Part shown: one piece after another, positions 1-8,756 of the stretch
Position numbering within the stretch: position 1 is the stretch's first letter
Layout of the letters: every line of letters begins with the position of its first letter
Source of the DNA: Mucilaginibacter gossypii
GTDB lineage: Bacteria > Bacteroidota > Bacteroidia > Sphingobacteriales > Sphingobacteriaceae
Assembly: GCF_900100945.1 (NCBI RefSeq)
Contig: NZ_FNCG01000002.1
Coordinates: 597,767 to 661,766 of the forward strand
Direction: 5' to 3'
DNA length: 64,000 nucleotides
Translations under genes and position numbers: made by a program
Notes under the pieces: generated by a model
Told to the model about the DNA's origin: nothing
Databases searched by the model: none
Seen by the model: only the letters and a program-made list of their open reading frames with translations

Positions 1-514
1 CCATCCCCCGCGAAACAACCGTGTTCCGCAACTGCTCATTGATATCGTCAATGATGAAATCGGGATTAGTGGCGGCGATTTCCTTAATAAATACTTTGGG
101 GTCCAGAACCTTAAAGTTAAACGAACCAAATGCCCTCAGCCGCACCGGCCCAAATTCAGCATCGCGGATCATTACCGGGTTTTTGGTACCCCATTTTTGA
201 TTGGTGAACTGACGCAGGCTTACGAAGAATATATCAACCTTAAACGGGCTTTCAAAGCCATATTTCCAGCTCATTAAGGTGGTTAAAAGGGGCATATTCT
301 GAGTTTGGAGCTCATAAGTACCGGGAGTAAATACATCGGCGATGAGTCCCTCGTTCATGAAAAGAGCGGCCTGCGATTCGCGAACAATAAGTTTTGCACC
401 CATCTTTATAGCATTATCATGGCGCGGAAATTTCCATACAAGCGTATTTTGGGTGGTATCAACCCACTCTATTACATCTATAAATTCGTTACGAAGGATA
501 TTGAACAGGCCCAT
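1..514 (-). CDS. SPFH-domain protein (virion-core-like), 3' end outside window
   Basis: An open reading frame on the minus strand starts at ATG 514 (MGLFNILRNEFIDVIEW) and runs off the left edge, so about 171 residues are visible and the C-terminus is missing. The start (MGLFNILRNEFIDVIEWVD) and the following beta-rich segment resemble the SPFH-domain 'virion core protein' family (Bacillus YdjI type), cytosolic or membrane-associated scaffolding proteins of unclear function. Members often end in a zinc ribbon, which cannot be seen here. A terminator separates it from the SusD gene upstream on the same strand, so it is probably transcribed separately. The family assignment is from recognition of the conserved N-terminus and is moderately sure. 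Confidence 0.72.
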   Translation of the reverse strand, partial: MGLFNILRNEFIDVIEWVDTTQNTLVWKFPRHDNAIKMGAKLIVRESQAALFMNEGLIADVFTPGTYELQTQNMPLLTTLMSWKYGFESPFKVDIFFVSLRQFTNQKWGTKNPVMIRDAEFGPVRLRAFGSFNFKVLDPKVFIKEIAATNPDFIIDDINEQLRNTVVSRGM

Positions 515-612
515 ATTTTTTTGATATCAGGTTTAAATAATGATTAAATATGTGAAAAAAACAAATAGGTGAATGCGCCCACTGCTAATTATTTTATGTT
601 TTTAAATCTGCA

Positions 613-654
613 TAAAATAAAAAACCGGACACTAATCAATTGACTAATGCCCGG
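613..654 (-). terminator. Rho-independent terminator after the first SusD gene
   Basis: Read on the minus strand, 654-625 folds into a 13-bp stem with a 4-nt AATT loop. All 13 positions pair, three of them as G-U. A U-rich tract follows at 624-613. The G-U pairs only work on the minus strand, which fixes the direction. It closes the SusC/SusD transcript ahead of the SPFH gene. Confidence 0.8.
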
Positions 655-679
655 CTCAAATGTTACAAAATGAACTAAA

Positions 680-2554
680 TTAAGGAACGATCTTATCAAG
701 CGGCGGGATATTGGTTTCAGCACCAGCGTATCCTTTACTTTGATTGATGTGACCATTTACGTTCAGGTCGATCTCGCTTTGCGGGACAGGCCACAGCACG
801 TGATATGGTGAAATAGTATAGTGGTTACCCGAGTTGGTTACAACATTAGGGTTTTTGTAAAAATCGTTCTTCTCCATTATCCTGTCGTAAAAGAAGTTGC
901 TTGTTGAAAAATTAGCTATGTTATAGCTTTTTCCGTTATAAGCGGCAATTCCTGTTTGCGCAAAAATGAAAGCGATACGGGTAAGCTCGGTTTTACGTGG
1001 CTCCTCCCAATACAGTTCTCTTTGGCGTTCGTCAAGTATAGTGCCGATATTAACTTTGCCCGGATCTGTTAACAACTGTGCATTTGCACGTGCCCTTACT
1101 TTGTTGATATCATCCATAGCAAGTGCGGTTTGGCCTTTCCATACGTAGGCTTCGGCACGCAACAGGTAGGTTTCGGCTAAGCGAAAAACATACCAGTCGG
1201 TGTTGGTACCACGCGGAGGGCTCCACCATTTATCAAGCGCAATAGGGCCCGAGCCTATGAACACTTTGTAATGCGGCCAGCCAAACCAGGCGCGGATGGT
1301 ATCTTTTGCTCCATTTAGGAAGCGTTGATTTACGTTAGCATCAGTATACTGTTCCAAATGTTTACCGTACCAGGTAGGGTCGGAAGTTTTAATTGCAGGA
1401 CTGTTGTAAACCAGGTCAGTCATGTTCATCCAGTTGCCGGGTGCATGCCTTAAGTCTGTATTATCTGTCCAAATGTACTTGGTAGCATAAGGTGTACCAC
1501 GTAAACGGCCAATACCACGGCCATACCATAAAGTAAGCGGGAACTCTTCGGTTACTTTATCCGAGATACCCGGCTTTAATGCACCCGGAGTAAGAATAGT
1601 ACCGTTATGCCACATCGGCACGCAGTTCCTCATCACCTGCGATCCGTTTGGTGTTGCTCCGTCAAGTGTTTCGCGGTCAAGCACTACGTATAAAGCTTCG
1701 GCATTGGTTCCCAGCGCTTTGTTTTCAGGCCTGTGAAGGTCCCAGATGATGTTTTTAGAAGCATCGCCGGCAACAATACCAAAACGGCTGGTCATAAGGT
1801 GATATGGGCCGTTAATAGCAACGTTGGCGGCTGCAATGGCATCATCAAATAAACCAAGTGCCAGATCAACTTTAGCTAAAAGGTGGGCAGCACCGCCTTT
1901 GGAGATGTCGCCTTTAGCGTTCGCATCGGTAAGGTTAGCTACGGCGAACTCCAGGTCTGTTTTCATTTGCTTTAGGATAACGATACGCTGGGTACTGAAG
2001 TAGCCGGTGTTTACCGCAGTTTCTTCTTTTAGCAGCAATGGCACATCGCCAAACTCATGCACTAAACGATAGTAGCGGTAAGCACGATGAAATAAGGCTG
2101 TCGCTTTTACCAGGTTTTTATCGGCGTCTGACGGCCATTTAATGTTATCCAGCCTCGATAAAATAACGTTACAGTCATGTATCCCCTGGTACCAGGCGCT
2201 CCAGTAGCGGCCTATCTTGTTATAGTCGTCGCTGTTTAAGTTTGCGGTAGGGGTGATCCGCGCGTTCAGATCCTGTGCCGGCGTGGTTTTATCGGTAGTA
2301 CCTTCAACTGCGGCATCAGTAAATATCGATTCGGTAAGCAACGGGGCCGAGTCGCCAAAGTATTCAAATCTGACGCTTACATTTAATGTAGCCAAAGCTG
2401 CTTTAAATGCAGCAGGTGAGGTATAAGTTACGTCGGGTGTAAATTTTGAAGGTGCCTGCGGATACAGATCGGCCCGCTTGGTACAACCCCCGGTTATAAA
2501 TATGGTTACCGCTGTTAAAGCCGCAGCCATGATGTTTTTGTTTATCTTGTTCAT
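680..2554 (-). CDS. SusD/RagB family nutrient-binding outer-membrane lipoprotein (pair 1)
   Basis: This is a surface glycan-binding lipoprotein of the SusD/RagB family, 624 residues. The N-terminus has a lysine-rich start, a hydrophobic stretch and a lipobox (FITGGCTK, lipidated Cys about residue 24). The middle holds the TPR-like helices typical of the family (AHLLAKVDLALGLFDDAIAAA), and the C-terminal half holds the conserved WYVFRLAETYLLRAEAY and DERQRELYWEEPRK segments. It lies 16 bp downstream of the SusC gene, with which it should form a TonB-dependent import complex. No glycosidase follows it on this strand, so its ligand cannot be read from neighbours. Length is in the upper normal range for SusD proteins. 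Confidence 0.95.
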   Translation of the reverse strand: MNKINKNIMAAALTAVTIFITGGCTKRADLYPQAPSKFTPDVTYTSPAAFKAALATLNVSVRFEYFGDSAPLLTESIFTDAAVEGTTDKTTPAQDLNARITPTANLNSDDYNKIGRYWSAWYQGIHDCNVILSRLDNIKWPSDADKNLVKATALFHRAYRYYRLVHEFGDVPLLLKEETAVNTGYFSTQRIVILKQMKTDLEFAVANLTDANAKGDISKGGAAHLLAKVDLALGLFDDAIAAANVAINGPYHLMTSRFGIVAGDASKNIIWDLHRPENKALGTNAEALYVVLDRETLDGATPNGSQVMRNCVPMWHNGTILTPGALKPGISDKVTEEFPLTLWYGRGIGRLRGTPYATKYIWTDNTDLRHAPGNWMNMTDLVYNSPAIKTSDPTWYGKHLEQYTDANVNQRFLNGAKDTIRAWFGWPHYKVFIGSGPIALDKWWSPPRGTNTDWYVFRLAETYLLRAEAYVWKGQTALAMDDINKVRARANAQLLTDPGKVNIGTILDERQRELYWEEPRKTELTRIAFIFAQTGIAAYNGKSYNIANFSTSNFFYDRIMEKNDFYKNPNVVTNSGNHYTISPYHVLWPVPQSEIDLNVNGHINQSKGYAGAETNIPPLDKIVP

Positions 2555-2570
2555 GTATTAAATCCCTCCT

Positions 2571-5500
2571 TTAAAAAACTACGTTAAACCCGGCTGATAA
2601 ATATCTTGGAGTAGGACCGCCGTTTTGCGGATCCCAAAGCGGCCAGCTTGAAAACACAGCTGCATTGCTTGCGTTCACAAATAATTTGGCGCTTGATATG
2701 CCCAGGCGTTTGATGAGCTGCGGACTGAAAGTGTAGCCGATAGAAGCGGTTTGCAGCCTTACAAACGAAGCTTTACGCCAAACATTAATGGTTGTGCCTG
2801 ATGAACCTGAGTTTAAACGGGCGTAATCATCAATCTCGTTATCAGGTGTCCAGTAAGGCAATACGTATGAGTTCATACGCGCAAAGCCTACGCTGCCCGG
2901 GTTGTTTAAAGCCTGGTTGTATTGCCTTAACTGACCAATGCTTGATACCAGCAGGAATGATACATCGAAATGTTTAAGGAAATTAAAATCATTGCGTAAC
3001 GACCAGCTGAAGCGTGGATTGGTAGAGCCCAGAAATTGCTTATCGTCGTTGGTGAATTTAAAATCGCCGTTTACATCCTGCAGTTTAAAATCACCGGGTT
3101 TAGCGCCGTATTTAGCTGCTTCAGTAGCATCTGCGGTTTTCCAAACACCCAGGATCCTGTAATCCCAAACAGCGTTGATATCGTGACCAATGAACCAGCC
3201 GTTGCCGATATCATCTTTTTCAACATTGGTGGTAACGCCGTTGGCATCGGTAACCGGGAATGCACCATACAGGTGAACAATTTTGTTGCGGTTTAAGAAA
3301 AATGTTCCGCTGGCATTCCAGTTAAAGTTTTCGCTTTTGATGACCTTGCCGTCCAATGAAATTTCAAACCCTTTATTGTTAACCTGGCCGATGTTGGTAT
3401 ACGGGTTTGAGTTATTAGTACCACCTGGTAAAATGTTTAATGAATTGTAACCCTGAACGTCAAGGATACTGCGTTTAACCAGCAGGTCGGTAGTTTTACG
3501 ATCATAAACATCAATAGAGCCGCTAAGCCTGTTGTGCAATACGGTGAAATCAAGCCCGATGTTGGGGCCCACGGTGCGTTCCCATTTTAAGGCAGCGTTT
3601 TGTAAGGTACTTACATAGATACCGCTGTTGTTAGTAACCGTACCCGAGTTGTTTGCCGTGGGATATTTAACGCCACCCAATACAGCCAATGAGATAGAAG
3701 GATCGGCGGTAGTAGTAGAAGTACGGTTACCGTTAGCGCCATAGCTGAAACGTAGTTTGCCATAATCCAGCCATTTAAAAGCATCACCTTTCATGAAGCT
3801 TTCATCACTGAATACCCAGGCAATTGCTCCAGAAGGGTATACCTCGCGTGGATGCTGCAAGCCAAATGCGGAGAAACCGTCGCGGCGTACAGTGGCGGTA
3901 ACAATGTACTTGCCCAACAAGGTGTAGTTGATCCTGCCCATGATGGCATCGGCATTATAAATTCGGTCATCGCTGCTTTCAACAGGTAAATTACCGGCGC
4001 CTATGTTGTGGTAACCCAAAATATCGGTTGGGGTTAACTGTGTGTTTGAAGCATTGGTATACCAGGTTTGGTATTTTTCTTTGTTAAGCAGGAAGGTTGC
4101 ATCAAAGCTATGGATGCCAAATGTTTTGTTCCAGCTTAAAATATTATCAAGGTTGTACCTGTAGCGGTTTTCTTGCGAGCGTATAGCTGTACCTCCAGAA
4201 AGTTCATTAGGGTTAGCTACCGGGCGGAAAAAGAAGTTCCGGTACGATTCGATGGTTGGCGCATAATTCACCGTATACTTAATACCGAAAGGAAGATCCA
4301 AACGGGCAAAAAGTACCGAGAACAGCGTGTTTTGAACCGCTACGTTTTGATTATAGCGGTTGCCGAGAAATGGGTTACGCTGGTTCAAACCGCTGTCATC
4401 GGTATCGATACGGCGTAATGAGCCATCGGCATTGTACACATCTCCATAAGGAGATGAGTTAATGATCTGCGTCCAGTCGGCTTCGGTAGCGTCAATACCC
4501 TGACCACTCAGCGGGGTGCTGGCTGCACCTTCATCGCGGCTTGCAAACTGCGCATTTACACCAAGGGTTAAAAATTTAGCAGCCTTACCTTCCAGGTTTA
4601 CGCGGAAACGTCCGTCGGTATACTGGCCGCCCTGGATCAGGTTCTGGTTTTTGGTGTAGTTGCCCGATACATAATATTTAACGGTTTCTGAACTTCCCGA
4701 AAAGCTGCCGGTATAATCCTGGCGGAAGCCATTGCGGAAAATCAGTTTTGACCAGTCGGTCATTTTACCAGCCTGGTAGTTGGCAATCTCGTTAGGGAAT
4801 AAGCCCAAACGTTGCAGCCAGATGGTAGTTGGGTCGCCTGTAGCACCATTGAGGAACTGGGCAAGCGTTACACCATCGGGCAGTTTGTTAGGGTTGCTGT
4901 AATAGTAATAAGGATTTGAAGTATTAGAACTGCGGGCACCGTCGGCACGCCAGTTAAGAAAGCCGTCGCCGGTGTAATATTTTTGATTTTGCAATAGTTG
5001 AGCGATACCAAAGTTGGCATTCAAGGTGATTTGGGTGCCGCCTTTTTTACCTTTTTTAGTGGTAATGGCTACAACGCCGCCAGCAGATTGAGCACCGTAT
5101 ACAGCAAGTGCGCTTGGGTCGCGCAGTACATCAACGCGGTCGATATCGTTAGGGTTGATATCAGCCAGCTGGCCGGGATAAATAACACCATCCAATACGA
5201 TAACAGGCTGTACGTTGCCCGAAAGAGAGGCTTTACCCCTGATCTGCAGGTCGCCTGTACCGCCGCCTTTGGCTGAGGTATTCAATGCAACCGATATCCC
5301 CGGGATGTTACCCCTGATAATGTCTGTAGCACTGGCCGGGTGTTCATTTTCCAATTTCTCGGCCTTAACACTGCTGATGGCACCGGTAACATCTTTAACG
5401 GCACGTGTGCCGTAACCTATAACTACAACTTCTTCCAACTGTTTGTTGGCATCGGCCAGTGTTACATCAATTGTTGTGCGTCCATTAACTGGCTGCTCTT

Positions 5501-5738
5501 GTGTGGCCGAACCCACAAAGCTGAAAACGAGTATAGCGTTGCTGTTGGCTGTGATAGAATAGCTGCCTTTTAAATCAGTAACTGTTACCGCACCTGTCGA
5601 CTTGTTTTTTACAGTAGCGCCAGGTATTGGCAGACCCTGGCTGTCTTTAACAATACCTTTCACGGCAATGTCCTGTGCGAACGTGCGTGTTAGTATTGTA
5701 ATAAGTAAAACAAAAATTAGCGTAATTTTTTTCTTCAT
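2571..5738 (-). CDS. SusC/RagA family TonB-linked outer-membrane transporter (pair 1)
   Basis: A 1055-residue TonB-dependent transporter of the SusC/RagA family. It has a signal peptide (cleavage near TRTFAQ), a carboxypeptidase-regulatory-like domain (about 25-105, GIVKDSQGLPIPGATVKNKS), the TonB-proximal EEVVVIGYGT segment (about 110), a plug domain (about 115-235, with DPSALAVYGAQSAGGVVAITTKKG) and a 22-strand barrel ending in FNVVF. It lacks an STN signalling domain, so an HTCS or other cytoplasmic regulator is more likely than a FecI/FecR pair. The SusD partner follows at once. The 5' region (5739-6546) is long and contains a tandem TTTTGATA motif also found near the HTCS gene. Confidence 0.96.
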   Translation of the reverse strand: MKKKITLIFVLLITILTRTFAQDIAVKGIVKDSQGLPIPGATVKNKSTGAVTVTDLKGSYSITANSNAILVFSFVGSATQEQPVNGRTTIDVTLADANKQLEEVVVIGYGTRAVKDVTGAISSVKAEKLENEHPASATDIIRGNIPGISVALNTSAKGGGTGDLQIRGKASLSGNVQPVIVLDGVIYPGQLADINPNDIDRVDVLRDPSALAVYGAQSAGGVVAITTKKGKKGGTQITLNANFGIAQLLQNQKYYTGDGFLNWRADGARSSNTSNPYYYYSNPNKLPDGVTLAQFLNGATGDPTTIWLQRLGLFPNEIANYQAGKMTDWSKLIFRNGFRQDYTGSFSGSSETVKYYVSGNYTKNQNLIQGGQYTDGRFRVNLEGKAAKFLTLGVNAQFASRDEGAASTPLSGQGIDATEADWTQIINSSPYGDVYNADGSLRRIDTDDSGLNQRNPFLGNRYNQNVAVQNTLFSVLFARLDLPFGIKYTVNYAPTIESYRNFFFRPVANPNELSGGTAIRSQENRYRYNLDNILSWNKTFGIHSFDATFLLNKEKYQTWYTNASNTQLTPTDILGYHNIGAGNLPVESSDDRIYNADAIMGRINYTLLGKYIVTATVRRDGFSAFGLQHPREVYPSGAIAWVFSDESFMKGDAFKWLDYGKLRFSYGANGNRTSTTTADPSISLAVLGGVKYPTANNSGTVTNNSGIYVSTLQNAALKWERTVGPNIGLDFTVLHNRLSGSIDVYDRKTTDLLVKRSILDVQGYNSLNILPGGTNNSNPYTNIGQVNNKGFEISLDGKVIKSENFNWNASGTFFLNRNKIVHLYGAFPVTDANGVTTNVEKDDIGNGWFIGHDINAVWDYRILGVWKTADATEAAKYGAKPGDFKLQDVNGDFKFTNDDKQFLGSTNPRFSWSLRNDFNFLKHFDVSFLLVSSIGQLRQYNQALNNPGSVGFARMNSYVLPYWTPDNEIDDYARLNSGSSGTTINVWRKASFVRLQTASIGYTFSPQLIKRLGISSAKLFVNASNAAVFSSWPLWDPQNGGPTPRYLSAGFNVVF

Positions 5739-5980
5739 AATTAATTGCTGTTTAATTGGTTAAGCAGCCCATGGCTGCCGGAACGGGCTATAGGCAAACC
5801 TGGTTTACACCATAGCGATGCAGGTAAATAACTGCTATGCAATCTTTACTTCATATAAGCGATTTGTTGGTTAAGCGTATTACTAATTGGTATTTGGTGG
5901 GGTAAATGTAACGCGGAATAAACCAATAATGCAATAGTTTGATTGTGTGTAAGTTATTGATTTTAAGATGTTTAAATCAA

Positions 5981-6000
5981 TTTTGATACGTTTTGATAAC
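5981..6000. promoter_or_regulatory. Tandem TTTTGATA decamers upstream of SusC (pair 1), candidate operator
   Basis: TTTTGATACG is followed directly by TTTTGATAAC, giving a direct repeat with a 10-bp period, one helical turn. The site is about 240 bp upstream of the SusC start. The same TTTTGATA core occurs as a perfect inverted repeat ahead of the HTCS gene, so this may be a site for its AraC-type domain. That binding is an inference. Confidence 0.4.
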
Positions 6001-6234
6001 GAGGAACTCAAACGTTGAAGTGGCGTATTTACAGCAGGTTACACCCGGTTTGTTTTTGCAGCTGATACGCTTGATGAACAAGAAAAAAAAGTGAAAATAA
6101 TTTAAAAAATGACAAAGGAGGAGATCGGGGAGATGGTTAATACTTGTTTTATAATGATAAAAATGAGGTTTTCACGCTATGAGGGTCCTCTGCGAGCTTG
6201 GGTTAACGCACAAAACTAATAGCAAATGGCTATT

Positions 6235-6450
6235 GCCAATCGACTGATTAGCGTAGGTTGAACCCCCTCTGGGTTTCGTAAAAGTGGGGAAGGATATTTC
6301 TACAAACCTTTTCCCGCTCTGGGTGACTAATAAACAAACATTAATTGAGATGTACTGACAGGTGGTGCACCAGAGGTGCAAAAGGTTTGCAGCTTCCAGT
6401 TCCAGTGGTAATCCTTTGCCCAGAGGGGCAAAACAAGGAGCTTTGCTGAA
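6235..6450. repeat. Mosaic of CCTCTGG-core repeat units in two orientations
   Basis: Four related units can be seen. Two have the core CTCTGGG in the forward direction (about 6263-6273 and 6313-6324). Two are inverted, with CACCAGAGGTGC at 6368-6379 and GCCCAGAGGGGC at 6418-6429. The second and third units are inverted near-copies over about 25 bases, sharing CAAACCTTTT next to the core. This looks like a genome-wide intergenic repeat of Sphingobacteriaceae, but copy number cannot be judged from one window. Confidence 0.6.
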
Positions 6451-6546
6451 TAAATCATCGTCGGCCACAACGGCGTCGTGTTTATAGCAAATATGGAGTA
6501 TGTTTTAGCGCGTAGGTGCCTTCTATCGATATTCAGAAAGTTTACC

Positions 6547-8460
6547 TCACATCACCAACACCGTCCAGCCTTGCTGATCATTCTTCTTTCGTGATTTTTT
6601 CTTTTCATGCAACACTTTTTTTATGCGGATGGCGTAAGTCCAGCAGGTGCTTTGGCGGATATCGAGCTTTTCGGAAAGCTGGTGCGATGATATCGTGCCG
6701 TTAGTACTGTAAATAAGATAGGTTAGATAAAAAGCCTTATTGATAGGGATGCGGCTGTTTTGAAATATGGTATTATGCAGCGCTGATTCTTCATAACTGC
6801 ATTTGGTACAGCGGCGGCTGTGCGGCAACCTTCCGGCACAATATGTTGTATTTGAGCAGCGGGTACAAATAAAGCCGTCTTTCCATTTTAAAGCCGACAG
6901 GAATTTAAAACAGGTTTCCTGGTCGGGATACTTTGCGCTGAATTCTTCATAGCCCAACTCTGTAGATAACGCGCGTGATTCGGTAACCTTTTCAATGTTT
7001 GTTTTGAGCTGAACATTATCTTTTTCAAGCAAGACATTCATTCTTAATATTTCACCAGCCTGCTTTTCCAACTGCTGGTTGGCCCGTAACAATTCTCTGT
7101 TTTGGTTTTCGATGATCTGGCTTTGTTGCCTCACCTCGTTTGATTTTTCAACCAGTTCGTGTGTACGGATTTCAACCTGGCGCTCCAATTCCTCATTTAT
7201 CGAATCCTTCAACTGGCTGTTCAATTGCATTTGCCGTATGGTTTCTTCATGGGCTGCATCCTTCTCTTTCCGCAGGATCCTTACCTGGTCGCCAATGGCA
7301 AATGATAACAGTACCATCTCAATAATAAAACAAAAGCTGAGGCTATAGTAACTTATAGGAGCTGGTAAAAAGTAAGTATAACCAAGAGCGGTAAGAGCTT
7401 TAACTATAAAGCCCACAAACAAAATGGAGTAGGCCAGCACAAAAAAGCGGGCCGGCTTGTAACCGTTTTTATAGATATACACACCGGTAGCAAAAGCCAG
7501 CGATAGCGGAATCACTTCAACAAACTTATATACAAACAGCGAATTGTTGAAGAAAAGGCAATACAGAAAATAGGTGGTGCGCAGCAATATCACACAATTG
7601 ATTATCCTGTTTAATTGCGGAGCTTTTGTTTTAACCTGCAATAACTCCTTGCTGAATATCAGGGCACAAATACTGGTAAAATATAGGGCAGTGCCGTTCC
7701 CGTAATTATTTAAAGCCGGCGCTCCCGGCCATAAATATTGGAACGCGATACCATCGGCACTCATTTCGTAAAGGCCTACGCTTAAAATGTAAAATACGTA
7801 GTACAGGTATTGTTTCTTTTTAACCGCAAGGAACATGAGTAGGTTATGGAAACAAAAAATAAGGATCATGCCATAAAACAGGCCGTAGGTTAAGTATTCG
7901 TTAAGCGCATAATGAATAAAGTAATTAATGGTACGGTAAACTATAATAACATTTACCGCATTGTGCGATTTGATCCTGAAATAATAAGTATGATAACCAG
8001 GTTTGGTATCTCCGATCTGAAACTCAAAGTTTTTATGATGAAAAAGCCTGCTGTTGAAATTAAGGCTAGCGCCCGATTCACTTTTGATATAGTTACCTGC
8101 CGCATCAGGCATATAAGCCGTTACCTCATCGGTTGTTTGATCAAACAGCTCAATAATGCTGTTGTTGTTTACAGGTTCGCTAAAGTACATCCGCACGCGA
8201 AACCAGTAAGCAGAGTTTTTATAGTGATTGCTGGGATAGTATGAGCTGTTTTCGTTAAAAGAGGAGCTTATTTCCTGTATATCCCGGAAAGTTAGCTTGC
8301 CGGTGCTATCCTGCAGGTATTTTACCTCGTTAAGGGTAAACTTATGTTGCTGAACACTTTTATCAACCCGGAGTATATTTTGAGCACGAGAAGTAAGTGC
8401 CCATAGGCATATAAAAAAAACAAATAAATACTTAGTCAATGCAGGTAAATGTTTAATCAA
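6547..8460 (-). CDS. 7TMR-DISM membrane receptor fused to an IS1595-type zinc ribbon and HTH
   Basis: A 637-residue membrane receptor with an unusual output end. After a signal peptide (cleavage near SRAQ) comes an extracellular 7TMR-DISM domain (about 30-165), then about seven membrane helices (about 180-390). A long coiled coil follows (about 390-500, rich in E, Q and R heptads). Residues 522-617 hold a zinc ribbon with CTRC (532-535) and CTKC (551-554), then a helix-turn-helix-like segment (ISSHQLSEKLDIRQSTCWTYAIRIKKVL). Ribbon plus HTH match the N-terminal part of IS1595-family transposases, but the DDE catalytic domain is absent. No histidine kinase or cyclase domain is present. I infer a membrane-tethered DNA-binding regulator. 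It lies between the two SusC/SusD systems. The individual domains are fairly sure; the function is inference. Confidence 0.85.
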   Translation of the reverse strand: MIKHLPALTKYLFVFFICLWALTSRAQNILRVDKSVQQHKFTLNEVKYLQDSTGKLTFRDIQEISSSFNENSSYYPSNHYKNSAYWFRVRMYFSEPVNNNSIIELFDQTTDEVTAYMPDAAGNYIKSESGASLNFNSRLFHHKNFEFQIGDTKPGYHTYYFRIKSHNAVNVIIVYRTINYFIHYALNEYLTYGLFYGMILIFCFHNLLMFLAVKKKQYLYYVFYILSVGLYEMSADGIAFQYLWPGAPALNNYGNGTALYFTSICALIFSKELLQVKTKAPQLNRIINCVILLRTTYFLYCLFFNNSLFVYKFVEVIPLSLAFATGVYIYKNGYKPARFFVLAYSILFVGFIVKALTALGYTYFLPAPISYYSLSFCFIIEMVLLSFAIGDQVRILRKEKDAAHEETIRQMQLNSQLKDSINEELERQVEIRTHELVEKSNEVRQQSQIIENQNRELLRANQQLEKQAGEILRMNVLLEKDNVQLKTNIEKVTESRALSTELGYEEFSAKYPDQETCFKFLSALKWKDGFICTRCSNTTYCAGRLPHSRRCTKCSYEESALHNTIFQNSRIPINKAFYLTYLIYSTNGTISSHQLSEKLDIRQSTCWTYAIRIKKVLHEKKKSRKKNDQQGWTVLVM

Positions 8461-8673
8461 ATGTTTTCAATAAGTAGTGTAGCTTGCAATAATTTAAAAT
8501 GCATAATTATTGCATTCTCCCATTTTTTGGGATGACGGCCATACACAATAATGTTTATTAAGAACAGGTTTATAATATCCCAAATATAATTAATTGTTAA
8601 TTATTTGTCGTTGCTGGTTGCTCTATTTTCTTTATGTTTTCTGACACGCTTTTGATGGATTGTAATTCACGAT

Positions 8674-8724
8674 GTATCAAAATAGGATAAAATTTGCGAA
8701 TGAAAGCCTGCTACATTTTGATAC
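8674..8724. promoter_or_regulatory. Perfect 10-bp inverted repeat GTATCAAAAT / ATTTTGATAC ahead of the HTCS gene
   Basis: GTATCAAAAT (8674-8683) and ATTTTGATAC (8715-8724) are exact inverted copies with centres 41 bp apart, about four helical turns. A partial third copy (TTTTGAT) lies at 8650-8656. The right arm overlaps the candidate -7 element, so binding there could autoregulate the HTCS gene. The shared core also occurs upstream of SusC (pair 1). Confidence 0.5.
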
Positions 8725-8729
8725 CTTTG
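8722..8729 (+). promoter_or_regulatory. Bacteroidota-type -7 element (TACCTTTG) of the HTCS gene
   Basis: TACCTTTG matches the Bacteroidota -7 consensus TAnnTTTG exactly. A TTTG at 8693-8696 could be the -33 element, but the 25-bp gap is longer than the usual 17-23. Transcription would begin near 8735, about 20 bases ahead of the ATG. Confidence 0.45.
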
Positions 8730-8756
8730 GCAACAACCAGTTATTAATTACGGCGG

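Larger units (their letters stand above)
5739..6546. other. 808-bp intergenic region between SusC (pair 1) and the 7TMR-DISM gene
   Basis: No convincing gene lies here. The part nearest SusC (5739-6120) is AT-rich and should hold its promoter, but I could not find a TAnnTTTG element on the minus strand. A tandem decamer at 5981-6000 is described separately. The part nearest the 7TMR-DISM gene (about 6230-6450) is a mosaic of CTCTGG-containing repeat units. A 98-codon open frame across the repeats is judged non-coding. Confidence 0.7.

Noticed and set aside
6172..6468. 98-codon open frame on the minus strand
   Set aside because: It lies entirely across the CTCTGG repeat mosaic. Its sequence reflects the repeats and lacks a domain or a signal.
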